Positions 18,273 to 26,627 of a DNA stretch of 64,000 nt are shown here, piece after piece. Each line of letters begins with the position of its first letter. Within the stretch, counting starts at the first letter, position 1. Origin of the DNA: Sphingorhabdus lacus (GTDB taxonomy: Bacteria > Pseudomonadota > Alphaproteobacteria > Sphingomonadales > Sphingomonadaceae); contig NZ_CP035733.1 of NCBI RefSeq assembly GCF_009768975.1, positions 310,001 to 374,000 on the forward strand, written 5' to 3'. Both the position numbers and the translations under genes were made by a program. Below the pieces are notes generated by a model. The model was given only the letters and a program-made list of their open reading frames with translations. It was not told the origin of the DNA and ran no database searches.

Positions 18273-18407
18273 TCAGGCCGACAGCTTCTTGCGGCCACGC
18301 GCGCGGCGTGCGTTCAGGATGTTGCGGCCAGCGGCGGTCGACATGCGCAGGCGAAAACCGTGGCGACGGGCACGCACGAGATTGCTCGGCTGAAAAGTGC
18401 GCTTCAT
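18273..18407 (-). CDS. rpmH: 50S ribosomal protein L34
   Basis: 44 codons, found by reading the strand directly: [18 protein letters not shown], then the [20 protein letters not shown] core and the end KLSA, with a TGA stop at 18273-18275. This is a complete, typical L34. First gene of the rpmH-rnpA-yidD-yidC-engB-GST unit. Confidence 0.96.
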   Translation of the reverse strand: MKRTFQPSNLVRARRHGFRLRMSTAAGRNILNARRARGRKKLSA

Positions 18408-18489
18408 GACTGTAATCCTTAGTTTTTAGTCGGTATGAAATGAAAAGGGCCGCCGAATCTGTCCAGCGACCGCCTTTGTTGACGTGGCC

Positions 18490-18516
18490 ATTATGCGTGG
18501 GGCGAGCAAAAGTCAA
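18490..18516 (-). promoter_or_regulatory. Candidate sigma-70-type promoter for rpmH operon
   Basis: On the minus strand TTGACT (18516-18511) and CATAAT (18495-18490) are separated by 15 nt, upstream of the rpmH start at 18407. The -10 match is good and the spacer is short; shifting the -35 or -10 by one base gives 16. It would leave an 80-nt leader. Confidence 0.5.
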
Positions 18517-18521
18517 CACGC

Positions 18522-18863
18522 TCAGGGCAGTTTCATGCCAATATCATCACGCCGGCACAGGTACATGATGTCGCGTTTGATGTCGGGAAAAGGCGGCCTG
18601 TGCTGCACCTTGCTCCGCCGCAAAGCCCAATCGGCCCAGCGGCCATATTCGGGATGGAGCTTAGACAAGCGGGAATAGCGTTTTTTGGCCCAGAGCGAAT
18701 GTTTCAGGATAACGCCCAAACCAATGATGAATAACGCTAGTCCGCCCGGGCCTGGTAACCAGCTGACCAAAGGAGCCGAGACAACCAGCATCCAGCCCAG
18801 AATCACCATGGCCCATCGATATGCGGATGAATCGGTCCATCGGGTTTTTTGGGGTGTGGTCAT
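18522..18863 (-). CDS. PGPGW-family small membrane protein
   Basis: 113 residues. Two adjacent hydrophobic stretches (YRWAMVILGWMLVVSAPLV; LALFIIGLGVIL) are joined by WLPGPGG, close to the PGPGW signature of a transmembrane family of unknown role. The C-terminal half is basic and hydrophilic. Start ATG 18863 chosen (MTTPQKTRW); an upstream in-frame start at 18929 is possible but adds a poorly conserved-looking leader. Its stop is only 6 nt upstream of the rpmH promoter. Confidence 0.72.
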   Translation of the reverse strand: MTTPQKTRWTDSSAYRWAMVILGWMLVVSAPLVSWLPGPGGLALFIIGLGVILKHSLWAKKRYSRLSKLHPEYGRWADWALRRSKVQHRPPFPDIKRDIMYLCRRDDIGMKLP

Positions 18864-19037
18864 GGCCCTGATGTGGGTTGGCAGTGTCGGACTTGCAAGT
18901 TCCCATTGGATTTCGGGAATAATGTGCACCCGAAGACGTACAAATTTACAACACTGTAAACAATTCGTAGCAAATTCATGGGAAATGGCCGCATCGCCCT
19001 TTTAAACTGGGCCCAAAACAGCCATATCAGGGACAAT

Positions 19038-19439
19038 ATGCCGAACGCTCTCCCCCATTTGCACCGTATCGGTGTTTTGCCCGCTGACATTGATTTCATG
19101 GGGCACGTCAATAATGCCCGTTACCTGAACTGGGTGCAGGACGCTGTTCTTGCGCATTGGAACAAGCTTGCGCCGCCCGAAACCGCAGCTAAATATCTGT
19201 GGGTCGCGCTGAAGCACGAGATTACCTACCGCAAGCCTGCGTTTCTCGACGATGATGTCATCGCCACCGTTGTTCTGGAAAAGGTGCAGGGTGCCCGCTC
19301 CTTTTACGACACGGTCATCAAGCGCGGCGAGGAAGTGTTGGCCGAGGTAAAGTCGAGCTGGTGCTGCATCGATGCCGAAACCCTGCGTCCTGCACGGATT
19401 GCTGCGGAAATTCAGGAATATTTCTTTCCCAAGGATTGA
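19038..19439 (+). CDS. Acyl-CoA thioesterase, 4-hydroxybenzoyl-CoA thioesterase type
   Basis: 133 residues, hotdog fold. The N-terminal motif DIDFMGHVNNARYLNW contains the Asp and the HVNNARYL pattern of YbgC/4HBT-type thioesterases. It should hydrolyse acyl-CoA thioesters in the cytoplasm; chain-length preference is unknown. Start ATG 19038 (MPNALPH) follows CAGGGAC. The gene is isolated, followed by a repeat region. Confidence 0.88.
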   Translation: MPNALPHLHRIGVLPADIDFMGHVNNARYLNWVQDAVLAHWNKLAPPETAAKYLWVALKHEITYRKPAFLDDDVIATVVLEKVQGARSFYDTVIKRGEEVLAEVKSSWCCIDAETLRPARIAAEIQEYFFPKD

Positions 19440-19461
19440 GGTGAGGGGGATGCCCATCTCC

Positions 19462-19610
19462 AACTCCGCCTAGGCCTTTCGGCCAAGGCTCCGTATCCTC
19501 TCCCCTAAAGGGGAGAGGCCAAGCACCATTACCCTCTCCCCTTCAGGGGAGAGGTACTTAGTCTTATGGCTTTAGCCATTAGACGAAGTGGAGAGGGGGA
19601 GTTGGCGCAC
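19462..19610. repeat. Composite palindromic repeat region (CCTCTCCCCT / AGGGGAGAGG)
   Basis: Fills the gap between the thioesterase and cysH. Two near-identical hairpins, CCTCTCCCCT-AA-AGGGGAGAGG (19497-19518) and CCTCTCCCCT-TC-AGGGGAGAGG (19533-19554), plus smaller hairpins (GGCCTTTCGGCC about 19473-19484; TGGCTTTAGCCA about 19567-19578), all bracketed by CCAACTCC (near 19460) and GGAGTTGG (near 19598). A MITE-like or REP-like unit fits; it may also end both convergent transcripts. Confidence 0.78.
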
Positions 19611-19636
19611 AAGCCCCAAGTTCCCCCAAACCCCTA

Positions 19637-20497
19637 TCAGAAAATCGGATCGTTCGCCCCGCCATCATCCAGCGTCGACACGTCGCTGTGAATGCCGCAT
19701 TCGACCTTGTCCCAGCCTTTCCATCGCCCCGACCGTGGGTCTTCACCCGGTGCGACCTTGGTGGTGCAGGGTGAGCAGCCAATGGAAGGATAGCCTTGTT
19801 CCACCAGCGGATGCGGCGGAAGAACATGGTCGGCCATATAGGCATCCAGCCGGGTCTTGTCCCAATCGGCCAGCGGATTGACCTTCAGGCGGCCTTCTTC
19901 AATCTCGAAGCGCGGCAGCGCCTTGCGGGTGGATGATTGGAATGCTTTCCGGCCAGTAAATTGTGCGTCAAATCCGGCGAGAGCCTTTTTCAACGGCAAT
20001 ACTTTGCGGATTTCACAGCAGCCGTCCGGATCATAGGACCAGCGCAGGCCTGTGCCGTCTTTTTCTGCTAGCAAGGCGGGATCGGGCGTCAGGTTGCGCA
20101 GGTCCGTAAATCCGATCAGATCCCGCAATTCCTCCCGATAGCTGATGGTTTCGGGAAAATGCTTGCCGGTATCAAGGAACAGGACCGGCACAGTCGGGTC
20201 AATGCTGGCGATCAGGTGCAGCAATACGGCGCTTTCCGCGCCGAAGCTCGACACGATCGCCGCATCGCCCAGCATATTTTCTTTCAGAAGAACGGTCAGC
20301 ATCTCTACCGTATCGCGGCCCCGGAACATATTGTTGAGGCGAACGGCATCCGCCTCTGTGTAACGGGGGCTTGTGTCGATACGGTCAACTTCCCTTTTTC
20401 CGTTCGTGTCGAGCGTAGTCGAGACACCTGCAGGCTGTGCACGGTCTAACGGCATCTCGACTTCGCTCGATGCGAACGGAATTGGGGGTTCACCCAT
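19637..20497 (-). CDS. cysH: Assimilatory APS/PAPS reductase (Fe-S type)
   Basis: 286 residues. Reduces activated sulfate to sulfite. It has the two cysteine pairs of the [4Fe-4S] APS-reductase type, CCEIRK and CSPC, and the C-terminal thiolate motif ECGIH, so adenylylsulfate is the likelier substrate. Start ATG 20497 overlaps the DUF934 stop by 8 nt (ATGGGTGA). Odd feature: residues about 7-33 (PFASSEVEMPLDRAQPAG and following) are encoded by a palindromic dispersed repeat at 20400-20479 that lies in frame; the conserved family sequence resumes around DRIDTSPRYTEADAVRLN. An alternative start at the Met of MPLDRAQ would still include half of the repeat. Confidence 0.93.
   Translation of the reverse strand: MGEPPIPFASSEVEMPLDRAQPAGVSTTLDTNGKREVDRIDTSPRYTEADAVRLNNMFRGRDTVEMLTVLLKENMLGDAAIVSSFGAESAVLLHLIASIDPTVPVLFLDTGKHFPETISYREELRDLIGFTDLRNLTPDPALLAEKDGTGLRWSYDPDGCCEIRKVLPLKKALAGFDAQFTGRKAFQSSTRKALPRFEIEEGRLKVNPLADWDKTRLDAYMADHVLPPHPLVEQGYPSIGCSPCTTKVAPGEDPRSGRWKGWDKVECGIHSDVSTLDDGGANDPIF
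20400..20479. repeat. Palindromic repeat, family B (TCGAGCGNAGTCGAGA), inside cysH
   Basis: Left arm CCGTTCGTGTCGAGCGTAGT... (20400-20429) and right arm ...CTTCGCTCGATGCGAACGG (20450-20479) are inverted copies with a few compensating changes, around a 20-nt centre. It lies wholly within the 5' coding part of cysH and keeps the frame open. The element type is frequent in sphingomonad genomes between genes. Confidence 0.82.
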
Positions 20498-20912
20498 GAC
20501 GCAATTTCCAAACAGGCACAGCCGCATCGGCCGCTTTCTGGTAAAATTGGTCATAGGTTGAAAGCGCGCGTTCCACCGCGTCGGGGTTCAGCGAACCTTC
20601 GGGCGCAAAGCTGTCAAACCCGCAGCGGCGCATGAAGGCGATCTGGTCAACCAGAACGTCGCCTTGCGCGCGCAGTTCGCCGGTGTAGCCTGCCTCGCGC
20701 AATATGCGGGCCGAACTGTAACCCCGTCCGTCGCGGAATTTCGGGAAGGCGACTTCGATTAATGTGAGCCGGTCCAGAAAGGGGATCAGCTTGCGCGCAT
20801 CATCATCCGGCTCCAGCCGAACTGCCGTGGCGTTCGACTGGTCCAGAAAGGCATCGAGTGTAACCGAAGGCTGTTCGGTGACTTCATCGTCACGATAGCG
20901 GAACTCAACCAT
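20490..20912 (-). CDS. DUF934 family protein (sulfur assimilation operon)
   Basis: 140 residues, cytoplasmic. The FPKFRDGRGYSSARILRE segment is the family hallmark. DUF934 genes are regularly found next to sulfite reductase and cysH, as here, but no activity is established. Start ATG 20912 and stop overlap both neighbours by 8 nt (ATGGTTGA with cysI, ATGGGTGA with cysH), implying coupled translation and a fixed stoichiometry. Confidence 0.87.
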   Translation of the reverse strand: MVEFRYRDDEVTEQPSVTLDAFLDQSNATAVRLEPDDDARKLIPFLDRLTLIEVAFPKFRDGRGYSSARILREAGYTGELRAQGDVLVDQIAFMRRCGFDSFAPEGSLNPDAVERALSTYDQFYQKAADAAVPVWKLRHG

Positions 20913-22533
20913 AGATCGCCTCCTTGAACGGGTCCATGCCAACGCGGCGGTAGGTATCGACAAAACGCTCGTCGCCTTCGCGCAGTTCGCGGTATTTTTC
21001 GACGGCCTTTTCGACCGCATCGACAATGCCGTCCTCGTCAAAACCGGGGCCGGTGATCTTGCCGATCGACACATCTTCGGCGCCCGATCCACCCAGCGTG
21101 AGCTGGTAGTTTTCGACGCCTTTCTTATCCACGCCCAAAATGCCGATATGGCCGGCATGGTGGTGGCCGCAGGCGTTGATGCAGCCGGAGATTTTGAGCT
21201 TCAGCTCGCCCACGTCGCGCTGCCGTTCGGCATCGGCGAAACGGGTGGCGATTTTCTGGGCGATGGGGATGGAACGCGCATTGGCGAGGCTGCAATAATC
21301 AAGGCCGGGGCAGGCGATAATATCGCTGATCAGGTCGAGATTGGCATTCGCCAGATCGGCTTCGCGCAGTGCTTGCCATACCGCGTAAAGGTCACGCTTG
21401 GCGACATGGGGCAGCACGATATTCTGCGCATGGGTAACGCGCAGTTCGTCAAAGCTGTACTTCTCGGCCAGGTCCGCCATCACATCGATTTGCGCAGAGG
21501 ACGCATCGCCGGGGATGCCGCCAATGGGTTTCAGGCTGATATTGACGATGGCGTAGCCCGATTGCTTGTGCGGCTTCACATTCTGGTCGAGCCAGACAGC
21601 GAAATCGGGATCGCTACGGTCGGGTTCGACATCGGCTGCATCGAACGCGGGTGCAGCGAAAAAGGCGCTGATCCGTTCCAGTTCGGCCAGAGGCGGATCG
21701 ATGCCCAGCGTTTTGACATGAGCGAATTCTTCGGCGACCTGGCGGCGATATTCGTCGGCACCGATTTCGTGCACGAGGATCTTGATCCGCGCCTTGTAGA
21801 TATTATCGCGACGGCCATAGCGGTTATAAACGCGCAGGCAGGCCTCGATATAGCTCAGCAGGTCGTCCGCCTTGACGAAGGGATTGATCTCGGGCGCGAT
21901 CATCGGCGTCCGGCCCATGCCGCCACCCACGAACACACGGGCACCCAGTTCGCCATCCTGCTTCACCAGTTCCAGCCCGATGTCGTGCAGGCGCATCGCG
22001 GCGCGGTCTTCGGGCGATGCAATCACGGCGATCTTGAACTTGCGGGGCAGATAGCTGAACTCCGGGTGGAAGGTCGACCATTGGCGCAGCAATTCGGCCC
22101 AAGGACGCGGATCGGCGACTTCGTCTGCCGCTGCGCCCGCATATTGGTCCGAACTGATGTTACGGATGCAATTACCGCTGGTCTGGATGGCGTGCATCTC
22201 AACGCTTGCCAATTCTTCCAGCAGGTCGGCACATTCTTCCAGCTTGATCCAGTTATACTGGATGTTCTGGCGAGTCGTGAAATGGCCGTAATCCCGGTCA
22301 TATTTGCGCGCGATATGCGCCAGCATCCGCATCTGGCGGCTGTCGAGCGTGCCATAGGGAATGGCAACGCGCAGCATATAGGCGTGCAGTTGCAGGTAGA
22401 GACCGTTCATCAGCCGCAGGGGCTTGAACTGGTCTTCCGTGATTTCACCGGCCATGCGGCGGTTCACCTGATCGCGAAACTCTGCCACGCGGGCGTCGAC
22501 GATGGCTTGGTCGTAATTGTCATATTTATACAT
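20905..22533 (-). CDS. cysI: Sulfite reductase hemoprotein (siroheme/[4Fe-4S])
   Basis: 542 residues. Six-electron reduction of sulfite to sulfide. The paired nitrite/sulfite reductase domains are present, and the C-terminal half carries the cluster ligands CPGLDYC (C-x5-C) and CINAC (C-x3-C) that bridge to siroheme. The N-terminal half includes RQNIQYNWI. No flavoprotein subunit (cysJ) lies in this operon, so electrons may come from ferredoxin or another reductase. Sits between DUF2849 and DUF934. Confidence 0.94.
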   Translation of the reverse strand: MYKYDNYDQAIVDARVAEFRDQVNRRMAGEITEDQFKPLRLMNGLYLQLHAYMLRVAIPYGTLDSRQMRMLAHIARKYDRDYGHFTTRQNIQYNWIKLEECADLLEELASVEMHAIQTSGNCIRNISSDQYAGAAADEVADPRPWAELLRQWSTFHPEFSYLPRKFKIAVIASPEDRAAMRLHDIGLELVKQDGELGARVFVGGGMGRTPMIAPEINPFVKADDLLSYIEACLRVYNRYGRRDNIYKARIKILVHEIGADEYRRQVAEEFAHVKTLGIDPPLAELERISAFFAAPAFDAADVEPDRSDPDFAVWLDQNVKPHKQSGYAIVNISLKPIGGIPGDASSAQIDVMADLAEKYSFDELRVTHAQNIVLPHVAKRDLYAVWQALREADLANANLDLISDIIACPGLDYCSLANARSIPIAQKIATRFADAERQRDVGELKLKISGCINACGHHHAGHIGILGVDKKGVENYQLTLGGSGAEDVSIGKITGPGFDEDGIVDAVEKAVEKYRELREGDERFVDTYRRVGMDPFKEAIYG

Positions 22534-22534
22534 A

Positions 22535-22831
22535 TCAAATGATCCAATCGCCCGCGGCCGGGTCGGCGGGTTTGAGGGTGAGGTCAGGGCGGACCGTGGG
22601 GCCGAGTGCGCGGACGCGGTCCTTGATGTGCGCGGGGCGTGGGCCTTCGGGCGTGGCTATCGCGTCGATGATATAGGGTGCGTTCACCCGCCTTGCGCCT
22701 TCTTCGGCGTGCAGGATGGATTCGCCGCCTTCACCGACGTCGACGGCATCTTCGACATGGATTGACCAGCCGCTGCCGGTCCACCAGGTGACGGCACCTG
22801 ATCCCAATTCATTTCCGGTCAGTAATTTCAC
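22535..22831 (-). CDS. DUF2849 family protein
   Basis: 98 residues from a GTG start at 22831 that overlaps the cobA stop (GTGA). The sequence KLLTGNELGSGAVTWWTG at the N terminus fits DUF2849, a small alphaproteobacterial family that accompanies cysG/cysI. It ends one nucleotide before the cysI start. No catalytic motif; perhaps an accessory or electron-transfer scaffold of sulfite reduction (inference from position only). Confidence 0.82.
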   Translation of the reverse strand: MKLLTGNELGSGAVTWWTGSGWSIHVEDAVDVGEGGESILHAEEGARRVNAPYIIDAIATPEGPRPAHIKDRVRALGPTVRPDLTLKPADPAAGDWII

Positions 22832-23595
22832 GCCAGTGCCTCCGCCTGTTGAGCAATATGGATGAGCCGGTCTTCGGCATCGGATTTCAGGACGACGTCG
22901 CCTACGACGATGATCGCCGGTGAGGCGACCTTTTCGCGCGCAATCATATCGCCCAGATCGGTCAGGAGGGTCTGCAAAGCTCGCGAATTGGGCCGCGTGA
23001 CGCGTTCGAGCACAGCGACGGGCGTGTCGGGTGACAGGCCGTCCGAAATCAGCTTTTCGGTAATGTCCGCGGCGGTCGCGATGCCCATATAGATGACAAG
23101 CGTGCGGCCCTTCCCAGCAAGTCCCGCCCAATTCTGGTCGGTCAGGCCCTTGCACTGTCCGGCGACAAAAGTGACCGCGCTTGATGCGTCGCGGTGGGTG
23201 AGGGGCATCATCGATGCAGCGGCACCGCCCATTGCGGCAGAAATGCCCGGAACGACTTCCACGGCCACACCTGCGTCACGGCAGGCTTCGGCCTCTTCGC
23301 CGCCCCGCCCGAATATGAAGGGATCGCCGCCCTTTAGCCGGACAACCATATGCCCTGCCTGTGCCTCGCGCACCAATATGGCGTTGATGCCGTCCTGCGG
23401 CACCGTGTGCTTCGACCGGCTTTTCGCGACCGAAATCAACCGCGCGGCCGGATTGATCATCGCCATGATTGCGTCGTCGACGAGGCCATCGTGCACAACG
23501 ACATCCGCCGTCGCAATCAGGCGCGCCGCCTTGAGTGTCAGCAATTCGGGGTCACCAGGACCCGCACCGACCAGATAGACATGAGCTTTTTCCAT
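22828..23595 (-). CDS. cobA: Uroporphyrinogen-III C-methyltransferase
   Basis: 255 residues. SAM-dependent methylation of uroporphyrinogen III to precorrin-2, the entry to siroheme needed by CysI next door. Signatures: VYLVGAGPGDPELLTLKA, the VVRLKGGDPFIFGRGGEE motif, and VVPGISAAMGG. It is the stand-alone SUMT, lacking the dehydrogenase/chelatase part of CysG. Start ATG 23595; GTG 23601 is also in frame. First gene of the operon; its promoter must lie in the 76-nt gap to astD. Confidence 0.93.
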   Translation of the reverse strand: MEKAHVYLVGAGPGDPELLTLKAARLIATADVVVHDGLVDDAIMAMINPAARLISVAKSRSKHTVPQDGINAILVREAQAGHMVVRLKGGDPFIFGRGGEEAEACRDAGVAVEVVPGISAAMGGAAASMMPLTHRDASSAVTFVAGQCKGLTDQNWAGLAGKGRTLVIYMGIATAADITEKLISDGLSPDTPVAVLERVTRPNSRALQTLLTDLGDMIAREKVASPAIIVVGDVVLKSDAEDRLIHIAQQAEALA

Positions 23596-23671
23596 ACTCA
23601 CAACATGGCGCGCAGGCCAAGGAGCATCAAATCAGGATATATTGGCTTTGCCCTAGAAGAACTTTAGCGCT

Positions 23672-25108
23672 CTATTCTTCGATCAGGACAGGCGCGACTT
23701 CCTCGTCTTTCAGGCCGATCCCCAGCATCGCCTTGGGTACATCATTTTCCGAAGACACAACGGGATAGGCGCAATAGTCGGCGGCATAATAGGCGCTGGG
23801 CCGATGGTTGCCCGACAGCCCGACCCCGCCAAAGGGCGCGGATGACGATGCACCGTTGGTGGGGGCATTCCAGTTCACGATGCCGGCACGGCTATTCGCC
23901 CAGAATTCGTCATATTGTTCCGGTGTTCCGCCGATCAGCGACGCAGAAAGGCCAAAGCGGGTGTTGTTCGCTTCAATGATCGCGGACGTAAAATCAGGCA
24001 CGCGGATAACCTGCAAAAGCGGGCCGAACAACTCGATATCCGGGCGATCGTCCATATCGGTGACATCGATGATGCCGGGTGTCAGAAAGGGCCGGCCCTG
24101 TTCGGCGACCTTGAGATGCTTGATCGGCCGACCACCCCTGCTCATCAAGGCGAGGTAGCTTTCAATGAGATTGTCGCACACATCCTTGTCGATAACCGGC
24201 CCCATGAAGGGCGGCGGCTCGCTATGCGGGTCACCGATTATGAGGCGGTCCGCGATCTTTTTCACCTCGCCGACAAGCTGGTCATAAAGCGTATCTCTGA
24301 CGACCAGGCGGCGGGCAGCGGTGCAGCGTTGCCCCGCGCTCAGAAAAGCCGACTGAATGATCAGGACGGCGGCGCTGTGGATGTCGCGGGTGTCCCACGC
24401 GATGATCGGGTTATTGCCACCCATTTCCAGCGCGAGAATTTTGTCGGGGCGATGGGCAAACTGCCGGTTGAGGGCGATTCCGGTTTGTGCTGACCCGGTG
24501 AACAGCAGGCCGTCGATATCGGGATGGGTGGACAGCGCCTTGCCGGTGTCGGGGCCACCCTGCACAAGACGCACGGCGTCCTGCGGGATACCCGCCTTAT
24601 GGTAATAATCGACCAGCATTGCGCCCGTCGCCGGGGTTTTTTCCGAAGGTTTGAAGACGATCGCATTGCCCGCGATTAACGCCGGAACGATATGCCCATT
24701 GGGCAAATGTGCCGGAAAATTATATGGCCCCAAGACGGCCAGCACGCCATGTGGCTTGTGCCGCAGGGCGGTTCGCGTGCCTATCTTGCCATCCAGCCGC
24801 CGTTGCGATGTCCGGTCGGCATAGGCGCGGACCGAAATGTCGACCTTGTTGACGACCGATTCGACTTCGGTGCGGGCTTCCCAAAGGGGTTTTCCGGTCT
24901 CACGGGCAATTGTGTCGGCAAATTGCTCCAGATCGGCGCGGACCCGGTTTGCGAAGATTCGTATGCGTTCAATACGCTCCGACAAAGGGGCTGCTGCCCA
25001 TTTGGGCCATGCGGACCGTGCCTTTGCCACTTCTGTATCGACATCACTCGTCTGCCCGCGCCAAAGCTCGGCACCTGTAGCGGGTTCGTAGGATATCAGC
25101 TCGGACAA
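23672..25108 (-). CDS. astD: N-succinylglutamate 5-semialdehyde dehydrogenase
   Basis: 478 residues, aldehyde dehydrogenase superfamily, closest to AstD of the arginine succinyltransferase pathway. Catalytic Glu in ALEMGGNNP and catalytic Cys in SAGQRCTAARR are present, as is the AstD-like GPYNFPAHLPNGHIVPAL segment. The start codon appears to be TTG (25108) with a weak ribosome site. Other ast genes are not in the window, so the assignment rests on sequence pattern alone. Confidence 0.88.
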   Translation of the reverse strand: MSELISYEPATGAELWRGQTSDVDTEVAKARSAWPKWAAAPLSERIERIRIFANRVRADLEQFADTIARETGKPLWEARTEVESVVNKVDISVRAYADRTSQRRLDGKIGTRTALRHKPHGVLAVLGPYNFPAHLPNGHIVPALIAGNAIVFKPSEKTPATGAMLVDYYHKAGIPQDAVRLVQGGPDTGKALSTHPDIDGLLFTGSAQTGIALNRQFAHRPDKILALEMGGNNPIIAWDTRDIHSAAVLIIQSAFLSAGQRCTAARRLVVRDTLYDQLVGEVKKIADRLIIGDPHSEPPPFMGPVIDKDVCDNLIESYLALMSRGGRPIKHLKVAEQGRPFLTPGIIDVTDMDDRPDIELFGPLLQVIRVPDFTSAIIEANNTRFGLSASLIGGTPEQYDEFWANSRAGIVNWNAPTNGASSSAPFGGVGLSGNHRPSAYYAADYCAYPVVSSENDVPKAMLGIGLKDEEVAPVLIEE

Positions 25109-25198
25109 AATGCGCCTTATTCTCTTATGGTTAATGCCGGTTTACCATGAAATGGCGGAAATAGTTTTACATTGGGTAAATCTAGACGGCAAAATTCG

Positions 25199-26590
25199 TC
25201 ATTCCTTTACAATCGACAAGGCCTCCCGCATCGATCTCATGGCGTCCACTTTCTGCATCAGAGGCGCCCAATCATCATCCTGCGCGATGGCCGACCAGAT
25301 TTGCTCGACCTCGTCGATCAGCATGGAACAGGGCGCGCCAGCCGTCCAATAGGGATGCGTGACATCTCCTGAAGGGAGATAGTCGGCCAGCACGGCTTCG
25401 AATGCGGCGCTAAATTCGTCTGTTTGGCGCGTTTCGACCAATCGTCCGCCACGATAATTGTAGAAGAAAATGTCGATCGGAATCTTGCCCCGCGCCATCG
25501 CCCGTTCGGCTGCCTCGACGAGCTCACGATCGCGTTCGGTGCCCTGCGGTTGCAGGCCAAGCCGCCACAAAAAGCGTTTGATGATGGCAGCCTGGAAAAG
25601 TGCAGGGAAGCGCTCGAGCGCCTCGATCAAGGGCGGTGCCTCGCACAACAGCCGCAGCGAGACGGCCAATTGCCCGAGATTCCAGTGCATTGCCTCCGCC
25701 TGCCGTCCGAAAGCGTAAAGCCCCGTTTCGTCAAAATAGGCGGCGGTGAAATGCGGGTCCCAGAATTCCGTGAACCGCCAAGGGCCATAGTCAAAGCTCT
25801 CGCCCGTTATGTTGATATTGTCGGTATTGAGCACGCCATGCACGAACCCGGCGACCATATAAGATGCGGCGAGGTCCGCGATACGTTCAACGGCGAGGTG
25901 GAGCAATTGTGCCGCAGGATTGTCGCTAGGTGTTTCATTGTATAAAATCGTCAAACAATAAGTGACCAGCCTTTCCATGCCTTCGCTATCGCCCTCGGCG
26001 GCCATGCGTTGAAAGGTGCCGATGCGGATATGGCTGTGGCTGAGGCGAACCAGCACTGCAGATCGGGTGGGTGAAGGTTCGTCCCCCCGCATCAATTCTT
26101 CGCCCGTTTCGATGAGCGAAAAGCTTTTGGACGTGTTGACGCCCAGTGCTTCCAGCATCTCGGTCGCCAATATCTCGCGGACGCCCCCTTTCAGCGTCAG
26201 GCGACCATCACCGCGCCGGCTATAGGGAGTTGTGCCCGATCCCTTGGTTCCGAAATCGAGCAAGCGGTCCAGACCGTCGCGCAGTTGCGCATGTAAAAAC
26301 CCCCGGCCATCGCCGATTTCGGGATTATAGACGCGAAATTGATGCCCGTGATACCGCAGCGCCAGCGGTTCCGGCATATTGTCGGGCAGGGGGACGAATC
26401 GTCCGAAATGCTGAACCCATTCGGCGTCGCTGAGCGAATCCAGCCCGACTGTCGCTGCCCATCGGTCATTTCGGTACCGCAATATGGTCTGGGGAAAGTC
26501 GGCAGATTGGACGGGATCGCCAATTTTTGCACCAAGGCTGGCGATTTTCGGATCAGGACGATAGGGGGAGGGCAAGACGTTAATATGCAT
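25199..26590 (-). CDS. selO: Protein adenylyltransferase SelO (YdiU/UPF0061)
   Basis: 463 residues. Pseudokinase-fold enzyme that transfers AMP to protein hydroxyls and in E. coli responds to oxidative stress. Visible motifs: LRYHGHQF, AQLRDGLDRLLDFGTKGSG, TPYSRRGDGRLTLKGG (nucleotide loop) and HGVLNTDNINITGESFDYGP, with the catalytic Asp/Asn residues. Start ATG 26590 (MHINVLPSPY); the frame is open further to 26644, which would overlap the divergent glycosyltransferase. There is no C-terminal selenocysteine/Cys motif of the eukaryotic form. Confidence 0.93.
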   Translation of the reverse strand: MHINVLPSPYRPDPKIASLGAKIGDPVQSADFPQTILRYRNDRWAATVGLDSLSDAEWVQHFGRFVPLPDNMPEPLALRYHGHQFRVYNPEIGDGRGFLHAQLRDGLDRLLDFGTKGSGTTPYSRRGDGRLTLKGGVREILATEMLEALGVNTSKSFSLIETGEELMRGDEPSPTRSAVLVRLSHSHIRIGTFQRMAAEGDSEGMERLVTYCLTILYNETPSDNPAAQLLHLAVERIADLAASYMVAGFVHGVLNTDNINITGESFDYGPWRFTEFWDPHFTAAYFDETGLYAFGRQAEAMHWNLGQLAVSLRLLCEAPPLIEALERFPALFQAAIIKRFLWRLGLQPQGTERDRELVEAAERAMARGKIPIDIFFYNYRGGRLVETRQTDEFSAAFEAVLADYLPSGDVTHPYWTAGAPCSMLIDEVEQIWSAIAQDDDWAPLMQKVDAMRSMREALSIVKE

Positions 26591-26627
26591 CCGTCCCGTT
26601 TGCGCGGGACGCACTAGAAAGGCAAGT

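Noticed and set aside
18408-18521. Replication origin near rpmH
   Set aside because: No TTATCCACA-like DnaA boxes or AT-rich repeats in the gap, and dnaA is not adjacent.
20498-20554. Further upstream start for cysH (MTNFTRK)
   Set aside because: Lies inside DUF934 coding sequence and is unnecessary; the 8-nt overlap start at 20497 is the natural one.
21148-22542. 464-codon plus-strand frame over cysI
   Set aside because: Antisense shadow of a gene with intact siroheme and Fe-S motifs; low-complexity, no family resemblance.
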